From: Dinghuibacter silviterrae
Lineage (GTDB): Bacteria; Bacteroidota; Bacteroidia; Chitinophagales; Chitinophagaceae
Reading direction: 5' to 3'
DNA: 64,000 nucleotides
Assembly: GCF_004366355.1 (NCBI RefSeq)
Contig: NZ_SODV01000001.1
Location: 992,001-1,056,000 of the forward strand
Every line of letters begins with the position of its first letter. Position 1 is the first letter of the stretch. This document shows positions 43,652 to 52,520 of the stretch, piece after piece. The position numbers and the translations under genes are program-made. The notes beneath the pieces were generated by a model. It was not told the origin of the DNA and did no database searches. It saw only the letters and a list, made by a program, of their open reading frames with translations.

Positions 43652-44596
43652 TCAGCATTTTGAAAAACTAATATACTGAACAAACCTGGGCAAGTCCGCA
43701 TGATTCGTGCCGGCCGCATGCGGCAGCGTATTCCGCCAGAGCACAATATCTCCCTTCACCCCAGGTACAGGTACGCCTGTCAGTGTGCTTTGCATGACTT
43801 GCTGCGCATCGAGTGAATCGGGATATGTTTTCATCCAGTCCTTAAACCGGTGATGAAATCCGGGCACCACGGTCAACGGTCCCCGGTTTTCCGGGACATC
43901 GTTGAGGTACACCAAACCCTGGATGTAGTCCAGGTCCGGTTTTTCAAAGTCTATGTCCCAGTGGAGCTTGCTGTGGCGGAAGGTCCAGGTGGATGTTTCC
44001 GGGGGATTGAAGCTAACTTTTTCCGTGTTGGCGATGATGTTGGAGGTGCCGTAGAGTTCGGTGAACAGGTATAAAATAGAAGGAAGGGTTTTGATGGCAT
44101 TGATCCGCTCATCCTGGTATATATACAACATCAATCCATGCCAATCGGGATGGGGGTTGTACCAGGTCTCGGGTTTGGAAAGATCGACGCCTAGTTGTGT
44201 ACAAATCAGTTGGATAACGGCATCACACAACTGTTCGTCCACGAGGTTGCTTACTTTCAGGTATCCTTGCTCTTTCCAGCTTTGCCATTGGCTCGGACTC
44301 AGTATGGAGGGGGCGGCGTCCGCGTGGAGCGCCTTTCCTTTCGTCCACTGGTCGAAGGCTGCCGCAGATTCCCGGACCTGTTGTTCCCCTTTCTGGCGGA
44401 TTATCCACTCCTCTAAGTCTGTGATGCTCGTGCAATTTTCATAGATGAACTGATAGGTTTCGAATTTCCCGAGTCCGTAGAAGCCCATCCATAAATTTTC
44501 AATGATCGGGAAATCTTTCACGTCGGCAGGCGGGGTGCCGGTCTTTATACATTGATGATGGGCATAAAATACGGGGAGAAAGGAGCAGTTTATCAT
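43652..44596 (-). CDS. phytanoyl-CoA dioxygenase (PhyH) family protein
   Basis: 314 residues. The Fe(II)/2-oxoglutarate oxygenase core is in the C-terminal two thirds: the metal-binding HxD in SKLHWDIDFEKPD, a distal His in WRNTLPHAAGTNH and Arg in LPRFVQYISF for 2-oxoglutarate. The N-terminal about 90 residues (IIENLWMGFYGLGKFETYQF) are specific to a bacterial subgroup. The substrate is unknown. The start lies only 20 bases from that of the divergent DoxX gene, so its promoter must lie within that gene or the gap. Confidence 0.85.
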   Translation of the reverse strand: MINCSFLPVFYAHHQCIKTGTPPADVKDFPIIENLWMGFYGLGKFETYQFIYENCTSITDLEEWIIRQKGEQQVRESAAAFDQWTKGKALHADAAPSILSPSQWQSWKEQGYLKVSNLVDEQLCDAVIQLICTQLGVDLSKPETWYNPHPDWHGLMLYIYQDERINAIKTLPSILYLFTELYGTSNIIANTEKVSFNPPETSTWTFRHSKLHWDIDFEKPDLDYIQGLVYLNDVPENRGPLTVVPGFHHRFKDWMKTYPDSLDAQQVMQSTLTGVPVPGVKGDIVLWRNTLPHAAGTNHADLPRFVQYISFSKC

Positions 44597-44616
44597 CTTA
44601 TGTTATCTTTATTCTC

Positions 44617-45009
44617 ATGAAAATTACAGTGCTTGTCTCCCGTCTGGTCCTCGGGTTCCTATACCTGGTATTCGGTCTCGATTACTTTCTGCACTTCATA
44701 CCCTATCAGCCACCGCAGCATCCGGGGGCGGCAGGGGTTTTCAAAACCGGTCTCATGGCGGCAGGCTATTTTTATCCCATGCAAAAGAGCATTCAAATAG
44801 CAGGGGGGCTCTCCTTATTGTCCAACTGGTATGCGCCCTTTTTCGCGGTCGTTCTTTTCCCCATCAGTCTCAATGTATTCCTGTTCCACACGATGCTGGT
44901 TCCCTCGGGCTGGCTGATGGGGGTGCTGCTTTTGCTGCCTAATCTGCTGTTGGGCTTCGGTTACCGGGCCTGTTATCGGGGCCTTTTCACCGCCCGGCCC
45001 CAGCTATAG
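44617..45009 (+). CDS. DoxX-like membrane protein
   Basis: 130 residues with four membrane helices (5-25, 45-62 partly, 68-92, 98-118). RLVLGFLYLVFGLDYFLHFI and QIAGGLSLLSNWYAPFFAVV are DoxX-like. The family is linked to thiosulfate:quinone oxidoreductase or redox stress, but the function here is unknown. A TATCTTTA box (44604-44611) ends 5 bases before the ATG, which would make a leaderless message. It converges on the propeller lipoprotein gene with a 10-base gap. Confidence 0.75.
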   Translation: MKITVLVSRLVLGFLYLVFGLDYFLHFIPYQPPQHPGAAGVFKTGLMAAGYFYPMQKSIQIAGGLSLLSNWYAPFFAVVLFPISLNVFLFHTMLVPSGWLMGVLLLLPNLLLGFGYRACYRGLFTARPQL

Positions 45010-45019
45010 GATGGCGCGT

Positions 45020-46600
45020 TTACTGCTGCGCCTGGAAAACCACGCCGGCTGAATCGACCACGCAAGGCGTTGACGCAATCACGCCCCCGATCCCGCTCGC
45101 CCAAATAACCTTGCCGGTAGAGGCATCGACAGCATAGACATTTCCATCATTCCCGCCGACATAAATAATCCCGTGCGCCACGACAAGCCCTCCCTGGGCG
45201 AAGGTGTTGGAAACAAGCGATGTCAGCCAATTTTGCTGTCCATTGGCCGCGTTCAGGCTGAGCACGACGCCGGAAGAAGCGAGATATATCGAGTTGTCTA
45301 CGACTTGAGGGACGGTGCCCAGTGACCCTATGGGGACTGACCATATTTGAGCGCCGGTGGTTGCATTGAATGCGTAGAAATGCTGAAAGCTGCCTACGTA
45401 TACCACGCCATTCGACACCGTTGGTGTTCCATTGAGCTCGGTAATGGGATTGACCCAGGCGACGGTCCCATCCGCGGCGTTGAGCGCATACAGCTCACTT
45501 ATTTCGCCGGCGGAATCGTAGCCCGACACATACACTAACCCGTTGGCGGCAACCGGTGTACCTGCGTAGATGTTATCCCTGCGCCAGTTCAACGCTCCGG
45601 TGGACAGGTCGAGGGAATATACGCTACTACTTGAACGGGAAGTATATACACTGCCATTATATACGCTGGCGTTACCCCAGGCGTTCACCACAAGCCCTGC
45701 ATTGTACACCCATTTTTGTTGTCCCGTGGCAGCATCGATGGCATAAAAATTGGCGTTGATGGCACCCATATACACGACACCCTGGTAAATCGTAGGCGTT
45801 CCCTCCCAGGGTGCGGAGGTGAACGTCCAAAGGGTGACGCCGGTATTGGGGTCCAAAGCAACTAAGATGCTGTCGTTACCTCCGCAGGCGACGTATAATA
45901 CACCATTGGCAAACGCAGGACTGTTGGCTCCGTTTAAAGGGATCGTCCATTTAGGCGCGCCGGACGTAACATCGAGTGCATAAAAATAGCCATCGTTGTC
46001 GCTGATATATATGGTCCCTTTGTTGGAATTGGTAAAGGACGTTTGCGCCACGGCCGACTTACAACCGCTCTGAACGGCCACATGACCCGTTGTTACCCCG
46101 GCCGGGACTCTTACAACGATTTTCCTGGCTGTGGCCGAAAGAATGGTTGCGGGAATGTGGTTGAAATAAACGGTATCCTCCGCCGCCACCGGGTTGAAAA
46201 ACTGCCCGTTTATAGTCACCATGGTCCCGGTGCCCGCCACTGAGGGGCTGATGGAATCGATGACGGTGGGCTCCTTATACAGCGAATCCGGCCAATACAG
46301 TTGGATGTGTTCGGAAACCACGTTGAGGGTCCCCGCAAAAGTGGCTGCGGGTATTTTGACCACCAGCTTTGTCTGTGTGGCCGACAGGATCTGCCCCGTC
46401 AGGCTGCCGAGGGTGACCGACACCCCAGAGGGGACGGAGTCAAAATTGGTACCGGTAATGGTGATGATCCCGTCACAATAGTCCGAGAACTGAACGGCGG
46501 TTATGGAAGGGGTGCCCGCCGGATACCAGGGTTTGGGGGCATCCTTTTTTTTGCATTGTATCAGCGGAAGGCACGCGAGAATGGCTATATACTTTTTCAC
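45020..46600 (-). CDS. lipoprotein with IPT/TIG domains and PQQ-like beta-propeller
   Basis: 526 residues from a GTG giving MKKYIAILACLPLIQC, with lipobox Cys16. A TTG at 46630 would break the signal. Two IPT/TIG Ig-like domains lie at about 35-115 and 118-195 (PTVIDSISPSVAGTGTMVTI, FFNPVAAEDTVYFNHIPATI). A seven- or eight-bladed PQQ/pyrrolo-quinoline-like propeller follows at 200-526, with the repeat GxxYAxDxxTGxxxW (FYAIDAATGQQKWVYNAG, VYAVDASTGKVIWASGIG). It resembles BamB-type scaffold propellers; enzyme activity is unlikely. Confidence 0.85.
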   Translation of the reverse strand: MKKYIAILACLPLIQCKKKDAPKPWYPAGTPSITAVQFSDYCDGIITITGTNFDSVPSGVSVTLGSLTGQILSATQTKLVVKIPAATFAGTLNVVSEHIQLYWPDSLYKEPTVIDSISPSVAGTGTMVTINGQFFNPVAAEDTVYFNHIPATILSATARKIVVRVPAGVTTGHVAVQSGCKSAVAQTSFTNSNKGTIYISDNDGYFYALDVTSGAPKWTIPLNGANSPAFANGVLYVACGGNDSILVALDPNTGVTLWTFTSAPWEGTPTIYQGVVYMGAINANFYAIDAATGQQKWVYNAGLVVNAWGNASVYNGSVYTSRSSSSVYSLDLSTGALNWRRDNIYAGTPVAANGLVYVSGYDSAGEISELYALNAADGTVAWVNPITELNGTPTVSNGVVYVGSFQHFYAFNATTGAQIWSVPIGSLGTVPQVVDNSIYLASSGVVLSLNAANGQQNWLTSLVSNTFAQGGLVVAHGIIYVGGNDGNVYAVDASTGKVIWASGIGGVIASTPCVVDSAGVVFQAQQ

Positions 46601-46628
46601 GAGGCGGGCTTTGTGTACCCAAGATAAC

Positions 46629-46653
46629 AAAAAACCCGCTGGGCGGCAGCGGG
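46629..46653 (-). terminator. terminator after tRNA-Arg
   Basis: On the minus strand CCCGCT-GCCGCCC-AGCGGG followed by six T. It lies 11 bases after the tRNA and separates it from the lipoprotein gene. Confidence 0.8.
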
Positions 46654-46664
46654 TGAAAGGAGTG

Positions 46665-46736
46665 TAGCCCCGACAAGAATCGAACTTGTATCTAAAGTTT
46701 AGGAAACTTCTATTCTATCCATTGAACTACGAGGCC
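46665..46736 (-). tRNA. tRNA-Arg (anticodon CCT)
   Basis: A minus-strand cloverleaf. Acceptor GGCCTCG pairs with CGGGGCT (two G-U pairs). The anticodon stem GAAGT/ACTTT surrounds loop TTCCTAA, giving anticodon CCT. The T-arm is ACAAG-TTCGATT-CTTGT. CCA is not encoded. A TATTTTTG -7 box is at 46775-46768, 31 bases upstream. Confidence 0.93.
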
Positions 46737-46767
46737 AAAAAAGGGGCAAACCCCTCGAAACTTGGCG

Positions 46768-46797
46768 CAAAAATACAGGATTCTCCTATTATCTTTG
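46768..46797. promoter_or_regulatory. divergent -7 boxes for tRNA-Arg and TPR membrane protein
   Basis: Minus-strand TATTTTTG (46775-46768) serves tRNA-Arg. Plus-strand TATCTTTG (46790-46797) lies 55 bases before the next gene. Both fit TAnnTTTG. Confidence 0.5.
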
Positions 46798-46852
46798 CTG
46801 CTTTCTTAAACATTCTGGCGGGCCAAAAGGGCCCACGGGACAAAATTCGACT

Positions 46853-47503
46853 ATGAAGTGGCTTAATATGTTCGTAAGGTACCGGCTGGCGCTGGGGATT
46901 GTGCTCCTGGTGGCAGCGGTGGGAGTGAACCTGCTGAGCGGGTTCTGGCCGGCCTTCGTTCTGTATTTTCTGGCGTTGATCTGTATAGTGGGACATTTTA
47001 TCATCGGGCCGATGCGGCTGGTGCAGGAATATGTCGAAACAGGGGACATGGAGGGCGCCAATAAGGTATTGAATTCCATACGATTTCCGGGCTTGCTGAT
47101 CAAGCCGGTGCGGTCGGTGTATTATACCCTGAAGGGGAATGTGGCGATGATGAACCAGGACTTCGACAGCGCGGAGAAAATGATGAAAAAGGGCCTGGAC
47201 CTGGGCATGCCGATGAAGGAAGCCGAGGGCGCGAGCTTGTTGCAGATGGGTATGCTGGCCATGCAAAAAAACGACATCCGTCAGGCGGAAAGCTATATCC
47301 GCCAGGCGCTCAGAAAAGGGTTGCCGGATAAGGAAAATCAGGCGGCAGCTTATCTGCAGTTGTGTTCCATCATGATGACCAAGCGGGAGTTCCGCGCAGC
47401 CAAGGACTTTTTCAGAAAGGCAAAGTCCCTGAAGCCCAGCACGCCTCAAATCGTTGACCAGATCAAACAGATCGAGAAATATATCAGCCGCATTCCGGGT
47501 TAA
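46853..47503 (+). CDS. membrane-anchored TPR protein
   Basis: 216 residues. Two N-terminal membrane helices (RLALGIVLLVAAVGVNLLSG at 11-30 and AFVLYFLALICIVGHFIIG at 34-53) are followed by a cytosolic TPR region: ETGDMEGANKVLNSIRFPGL, MNQDFDSAEKMMKKGLDLGM, KNDIRQAESYIRQALRKG and TKREFRAAKDFFRKAKSLKP. It is probably an inner-membrane scaffold; the partner is unknown. It is monocistronic and followed by a structured gene-free region. Confidence 0.8.
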   Translation: MKWLNMFVRYRLALGIVLLVAAVGVNLLSGFWPAFVLYFLALICIVGHFIIGPMRLVQEYVETGDMEGANKVLNSIRFPGLLIKPVRSVYYTLKGNVAMMNQDFDSAEKMMKKGLDLGMPMKEAEGASLLQMGMLAMQKNDIRQAESYIRQALRKGLPDKENQAAAYLQLCSIMMTKREFRAAKDFFRKAKSLKPSTPQIVDQIKQIEKYISRIPG

Positions 47504-47506
47504 GAG

Positions 47507-47767
47507 GTGCCATAGGTTAGCAACGGCCAGGGGTAACCGAGATAGGTCAGATTGCTAATGTATGTTGGTTATGGCGCACGGATACAGGCAGCTGATCGGC
47601 GTACAGATCGAATATTGGGATGGGGGTTTTCCGTGAGGAAAGGGCACGGATCAATGGTTTAGTAGGGTGTTTCTCAGGAAGTTGTCATCAACATTTTTAA
47701 AGACAGGGCTTCGTGTACAAAATTACCGTCCTTTTCTCAGCGGGCAATACCACAAACTGGTAATTTT
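47507..47767 (+). ncRNA. candidate structured RNA in the 386-base gap before the helicase gene
   Basis: No credible ORF is found. An outer stem GTGCCATA/TATGGCGC (47507-47514 with 47567-47574, one G-U) encloses TTAGCAA/TTGCTAA (47517-47523 with 47551-47557). CCGTG/CACGG forms near 47630-47650, and AAAATTACC (47719-47727) pairs with GGTAATTTT (47759-47767). A strong terminator follows at 47772-47799. This is compatible with a small RNA of nearly 300 bases, or with an elaborate 3' UTR of the TPR gene. Confidence 0.3.
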
Positions 47768-47771
47768 TTAA

Positions 47772-47799
47772 AAGACCCCGAAGAAAACTCCGGGGTCTT
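47772..47799. terminator. strong hairpin upstream of helicase gene
   Basis: AAGACCCCG (47772-47780) pairs with CGGGGTCTT (47791-47799) around a 10-base loop, with a T/A-rich flank on both sides (TTTTTTAAA before, CTTAAGGATTTT after). Confidence 0.7.
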
Positions 47800-47889
47800 C
47801 TTAAGGATTTTAAAAACGGGCAAAGTCGCAATAGCTGGTAAGCTAGCGAAAATTATGCTCATTTCATAAGACCTTATATTTTTTTTAAC

Positions 47890-50800
47890 GTGTTCCGGGA
47901 AGAATTTCAAAAGGTCTATCACCAGCTTAACCCCGAGCAAAAGGCGGCGGTGGACAAGATCGAAGGTCCGGTCATGGTCATTGCCGGACCGGGCACGGGG
48001 AAGACCCAGATCCTGAGCGCCAGGATCGGGAAAATCCTTTTGGAAACGGACGCGGGACCGGACAACATATTGTGTCTAACGTATACAGACGCGGGCGCGG
48101 TGGCCATGCGGCGCCGGTTGTTGGGGTTTATCGGACCGGATGCGTATAAGGTCCATATTTTCACCTTTCATGCCTTTTGTAACGAGATCATCCAGGCGAA
48201 CCTGTCACTGTTTGACAAACAATCGATGGACCCGGTCAGCGACCTGGAGCGGATCGAGATCCTGAAAAAGCTGATAGACCACTTGCCAAAGGGCAATCCG
48301 CTCAAGCGATACCGTGGGGATGTGTATTATGAAATGAGTAACCTGCAGGGACTGTTCTCCACGATGAAGCGGGAGGGTTGGACACCGGCATACCTGGAAC
48401 AGTGTATCGACCGGCACCTGGTGGACATCGAAACGGATGAGGAGTTTCTGTATAAGAATTCCCGGGCGGGCAAATGGACGAAGGGGGACAAAAAGCCGGC
48501 GTATTACACGGAGCTGGAGAAGATGGAGAAAACCCGGGCGGCGGTGCGGGAGTTTGACCGGTACCAGGAGGCGATGCGCCGGGCAAACCGGTATGACTTT
48601 GACGATATGATCAACTGGGTGAGCCGCGCTTTCCAGGACCACCCGAACCTGCTGGCGGACTACCAGGAGCGGTTTCAATACATCTTAGTCGACGAATTCC
48701 AGGATACGTCGAACAGCCAGAATAACCTCATCGAGCTGCTCATCAGCTTTTGGGAGGATCCCAATGTCTTTGTCGTGGGGGACGACGACCAGTCTATTTT
48801 CCGGTTCCAGGGAGCCAACCTGGAAAATATGGAGGAGTTTGCCGCCAAAAGGATGCGGCAAAGCCTTTCGGAGATGGTGGTGGTGCTGACCCGGAACTAC
48901 CGGTCCACGCAACCGGTCCTGGACGTGGCGGAGGCGCTGATCGGACGAAACAAGGAGCGCCTGGTCAATAAAATGGAGGGGTTGAGCAAACGGCTGGTAA
49001 GCACGCATCCGGACCGGCAGGGGGGAATGCCATCGCCGAGGCTACAGGAATACCTGAGCGCGCGTCACGAAATGGCGGGGATCGCGTCGGCCATCGGGGC
49101 ATTGCTGGCGGGCGGGGCCCTGCCGCGGCAGATCGCGGTCATTTACCGGGAGAACCGCTTTGGGGAGGAGCTGGCCCAGGTACTGCAGCTCCGGAAGATC
49201 CCGTTTTATTCCAGGCGGCGGCTGAACCTGTTGCAGATCCCTTTTGCCCGGAACGTCCTGACGCTGCTGCGGTTTCTGGATGCCGAGGTGCAACTGCCCT
49301 TTAGCGGGGACCCTTACCTGTTCGAGATCCTGCACTTCCCTTTTTATCGCATCGACGCCATGGAGATTGCGCGGATGAGTGTGGCGGTGACCGAGCGTAA
49401 ATACAAAGAACCTTATTCGCTCCGGCAACACCTTTTTGAAAAGGCCCGGTCGGTCCCGGCGGATCTTTTTGCCCCGCCCGTCAACCCGGACATCCAAAAG
49501 GTGTCGGGCTTTCTTGAACGGGCGATCAAGGAGGTCCACAGCCTGACGCTCCAGCAGTTGTTCGAGCGCGTGATCCGGGAGGGGGGTATCCTTTCCTACA
49601 TCATCGCCTCCCCGGAAAAGGTCTGGCTGATGCGCGTACTGACCGCGTTGTTTGATTTTATAAAAGAAGAAAACCAGCGCAACCAGGATCTGAACCTCCA
49701 TACTTTGGTCGAGACCTTTGACCTGATGGCATCGAACGGCCTGCCCATTTCGATCACCCAGCTGGAGGGGAACGACCAGGGCGTAAACCTGCTGACGGCA
49801 CACGGCAGCAAGGGTTTGGAGTTTCGGTGGGTGTTCCTGGCGGGGTGCAATAAGGAATTTTGGGAGGGCAAACGAACGCCCTCACGGGGGTACACCCTTC
49901 CCAATACCGTTTTCCGGACGGTGGAAAAAGGCAGCGACCTGGAGGAGCTTCGCCGGTTGTTTTACGTAGCCCTTACGCGGGCGGAGGTCTTTTTACACTT
50001 ATCCTGGGCGCGGTTCCGGCCGGACGGTAAGGAAATGGAAAAGACGGTTTTTATCGAAGAGATCCGGGAACAGGATCCCCTGCCCATCGAGCACGAGGAC
50101 GTTCCCGAGGAAACCCTCATGGACCTGGAGGCCCTTCGGTTCCAGGAGGGAATGGCGCCCGAGATCGAGGCCGTGGAGGACGCCTTTATAAAACCCTTGC
50201 TGGACCGTTTCGTGATGAACGTAACGGCGCTCAACAACTACCTGTACTGTCCGCTCCAGTTTTATTACCAAAGCCTGATTCGCATTCCGTCGGGAAAGTC
50301 CGAGGCGGCGGAGTTCGGGGTGGCGGTGCATTTTGCGCTCCGGCGTCTTTTTGAAAAAATGCAGAACTCCCCGGATAAAAAAACCTTCCCGCCCAGGGAG
50401 GAATTCCTGCGGGATTTTGACTGGTGGCTCGTCCGTCACCGGGAAAGCTTTACCCGGGAAGGCCTGGCGCGGCGGACGGAATACGGGCATGAGGTGCTCG
50501 GGAATTATTATGACATGTATATTGGGTCCTGGGCGACCGTGACCCTGGTGGAGCTCAATGTCAAGGCGGTCTTGGGGGATATTCCGCTCAAGGGGCAACT
50601 GGACAAACTGGAATTTACTGGGAGGGAGGTAAACGTCGTGGACTATAAAACGGGAGACCCCGATAAGGCCGCACCCAAGCTAAAACCCCCGGGGGAACGG
50701 ATCCCCGACGGCGGTGACTACTGGCGGCAGGCGGTCTTTTACAAAATCCTGCTGGACAATTATCCTTCAAAGAACTGGGAGGTCGTGTCGACCGAATTCG

Positions 50801-51036
50801 AATTCGTGGAACCGGACGCCAAAAAACAATACGTACGCCGGAAAGTGGCCATCACACCGGCCGATATGGCCACGGTTTCCGACCAGGTCCGCCGGGTATG
50901 GGAACGGATCCAGGCCAGGGACTTCTACACGGGTTGCGGCAAGCCGGAATGCCATTGGTGTAATTTTGTCAAGGAAAACCGCCTGGCGGTAGCGCTCCAC
51001 GAGGTCGTGGAGGAAGTGGAGCCGGGGGAATCTTAA
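47890..51036 (+). CDS. UvrD-like helicase with C-terminal AddB/Cas4-type Fe-S nuclease
   Basis: 1048 residues starting at a GTG (MFREEFQKVYHQLNPEQKAA). SF1A helicase motifs: Walker A AGPGTGKT at 32-39, VDEFQDT at 267-273, GDDDQSIFRFQGA, LTRNYRST, GVNLLTAHGSKGLEFRWVFL and RRLFYVALTRAE. The C-terminal PD-(D/E)XK nuclease (about 775-1040) has LDKLEF and VNVVDYKTG, and Cys787 plus Cys1016, 1021 and 1024, which fit the 4Fe-4S clasp known from AddB and Cas4. It is probably a stand-alone end-processing or repair helicase-nuclease. Confidence 0.9.
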   Translation: MFREEFQKVYHQLNPEQKAAVDKIEGPVMVIAGPGTGKTQILSARIGKILLETDAGPDNILCLTYTDAGAVAMRRRLLGFIGPDAYKVHIFTFHAFCNEIIQANLSLFDKQSMDPVSDLERIEILKKLIDHLPKGNPLKRYRGDVYYEMSNLQGLFSTMKREGWTPAYLEQCIDRHLVDIETDEEFLYKNSRAGKWTKGDKKPAYYTELEKMEKTRAAVREFDRYQEAMRRANRYDFDDMINWVSRAFQDHPNLLADYQERFQYILVDEFQDTSNSQNNLIELLISFWEDPNVFVVGDDDQSIFRFQGANLENMEEFAAKRMRQSLSEMVVVLTRNYRSTQPVLDVAEALIGRNKERLVNKMEGLSKRLVSTHPDRQGGMPSPRLQEYLSARHEMAGIASAIGALLAGGALPRQIAVIYRENRFGEELAQVLQLRKIPFYSRRRLNLLQIPFARNVLTLLRFLDAEVQLPFSGDPYLFEILHFPFYRIDAMEIARMSVAVTERKYKEPYSLRQHLFEKARSVPADLFAPPVNPDIQKVSGFLERAIKEVHSLTLQQLFERVIREGGILSYIIASPEKVWLMRVLTALFDFIKEENQRNQDLNLHTLVETFDLMASNGLPISITQLEGNDQGVNLLTAHGSKGLEFRWVFLAGCNKEFWEGKRTPSRGYTLPNTVFRTVEKGSDLEELRRLFYVALTRAEVFLHLSWARFRPDGKEMEKTVFIEEIREQDPLPIEHEDVPEETLMDLEALRFQEGMAPEIEAVEDAFIKPLLDRFVMNVTALNNYLYCPLQFYYQSLIRIPSGKSEAAEFGVAVHFALRRLFEKMQNSPDKKTFPPREEFLRDFDWWLVRHRESFTREGLARRTEYGHEVLGNYYDMYIGSWATVTLVELNVKAVLGDIPLKGQLDKLEFTGREVNVVDYKTGDPDKAAPKLKPPGERIPDGGDYWRQAVFYKILLDNYPSKNWEVVSTEFEFVEPDAKKQYVRRKVAITPADMATVSDQVRRVWERIQARDFYTGCGKPECHWCNFVKENRLAVALHEVVEEVEPGES

Positions 51037-51074
51037 TAAAACATTAGGACGATTAGCCTTAGGTTTGCGAAACT

Positions 51075-52505
51075 ATGCAGCGTATTTTGCTTTTTGCCGC
51101 GTTCTGCGCTTTGGTGGGTTTGTCTGTCTTTCAAAGTGGGTGCGCCCGTATCGTCCCTCCGTCCGGGGGGCCCAGGGACAGCCTCCCACCCGTCCTTGTC
51201 AAGGCCGACCCGGGGGATTCGGCGCTGAACCAGCCCCTGACCGGTCTGAAGATCACGCTCACGTTCAATGAATACATCCAGCTCGACAATGCCGCCCAGA
51301 ACCTCATCGTCAACCCTACCGTAAAAATGGTGCCTGTTACCCAACTGATGGGTGACAGCAAAGGTTTTTACATCAAGATGAAGGACACCCTGGAGCCGAA
51401 TGCCACCTACACCCTCAATTTTGGCAAGGCGGTCAAGGACGTCAACGAAGGCAATGTCCTGCGGAACTTTACCTATATCTTTTCCACGGGGCGCTTCCTG
51501 GATAGCGGGACCCTGCAGGGCCGGGTGCGCCTGGCACGGACCAGCAAGGTGGATTCCACCCTCCTGGTCATCCTCCATCCACACGGGGACGACTCGGCGG
51601 TGGCCAAGGAAACGCCCCGGTACGTGGCCCGGCTTGATTCCGCGGGCCGGTTCCGGTTCGACCACATCGCCACGGGGGAGTATTCGATATTCGCCTTGAA
51701 GGATGTAGGCGATAAGAAATACCACGACAAGTCCGAGCTGTTTGCTTTTTACGATCACCGGATTACGGTGACGAGTACGCCCAACGACAGCATTGTCTTA
51801 TACGCGTATGCGGAGGAAGCGCCCAAGCCGAAAGCGGGCAGCACCAACAAAGAAAACGCCAAAAAGCCCGCGAAAAAGGAGCCCAAGGAGCATAAGCTCC
51901 ACCTGGCCTTGAGCATTGCGGGGGGCAAACAGGACCTGCTTTCCCCCCTTTTCCTCCAATACGACCAACCCATCCTGAAATACGACAGTACCCAGCTCCG
52001 GTTGACGGATACGTTGTATAACCCGCTGCCGTTTGTTTTTCTCAACAACGACACGACACACCACAAGTTCGGTATCGACTATCACTGGCACGAGGACTCG
52101 GCCTATAAGCTGATCGTCGGTAAAACATTTGCCACCGATACCACGGGCGTCACCCTTTTGAAGGGGGACACCATTACTTTTCTGAGCAAAAGGGAATCCG
52201 AATACGGCAGTCTTGTCCTGAGGCTCCACAACTTCGACTACGCCAGGCATCCCGTCCTCCAGTTCGTCCAAAGTGACAAGATCGTGGACAGCATCAAGGT
52301 CACCGGCCCGACGATCACCAGGGACCTCTACCATCCGGGCGACTACGAGCTGAGGGTGCTCTACGATACCAACCAGAACGGCACCTGGGACCCGGGTTCG
52401 TATTTCGGGATCCACCGTCAGCCGGAAATCGTCGTTCAGCCAAAGGTCCCGAAGATAAAGGTGAGAGGAAACGGCTGGGAAAACGAGTACGACGTGACTT
52501 TATAA
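51075..52505 (+). CDS. Ig-like (Big_5) domain lipoprotein
   Basis: 476 residues with lipobox Cys23 (SVFQSGCARIVPPSGGPRD). A Big_5/SbsA-type Ig domain lies at about 35-145 (LPPVLVKADPGDSALNQPLT, ITLTFNEYIQLDNAAQNLIV, TYTLNFGKAVKDVNEGN), then beta-rich domains with a Lys-rich linker at about 258-275. This architecture is common in Bacteroidota cell-envelope lipoproteins of unknown role. It starts 38 bases after the helicase and 15 before the S46 peptidase, so it may be cotranscribed with the peptidase. Confidence 0.85.
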   Translation: MQRILLFAAFCALVGLSVFQSGCARIVPPSGGPRDSLPPVLVKADPGDSALNQPLTGLKITLTFNEYIQLDNAAQNLIVNPTVKMVPVTQLMGDSKGFYIKMKDTLEPNATYTLNFGKAVKDVNEGNVLRNFTYIFSTGRFLDSGTLQGRVRLARTSKVDSTLLVILHPHGDDSAVAKETPRYVARLDSAGRFRFDHIATGEYSIFALKDVGDKKYHDKSELFAFYDHRITVTSTPNDSIVLYAYAEEAPKPKAGSTNKENAKKPAKKEPKEHKLHLALSIAGGKQDLLSPLFLQYDQPILKYDSTQLRLTDTLYNPLPFVFLNNDTTHHKFGIDYHWHEDSAYKLIVGKTFATDTTGVTLLKGDTITFLSKRESEYGSLVLRLHNFDYARHPVLQFVQSDKIVDSIKVTGPTITRDLYHPGDYELRVLYDTNQNGTWDPGSYFGIHRQPEIVVQPKVPKIKVRGNGWENEYDVTL

Positions 52506-52520
52506 CCAAACACCATACAG

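Noticed and set aside
47737-47940. 67-codon minus-strand ORF in the structured gap
   Set aside because: It runs through a terminator hairpin and into the helicase gene in antisense; no conserved features.
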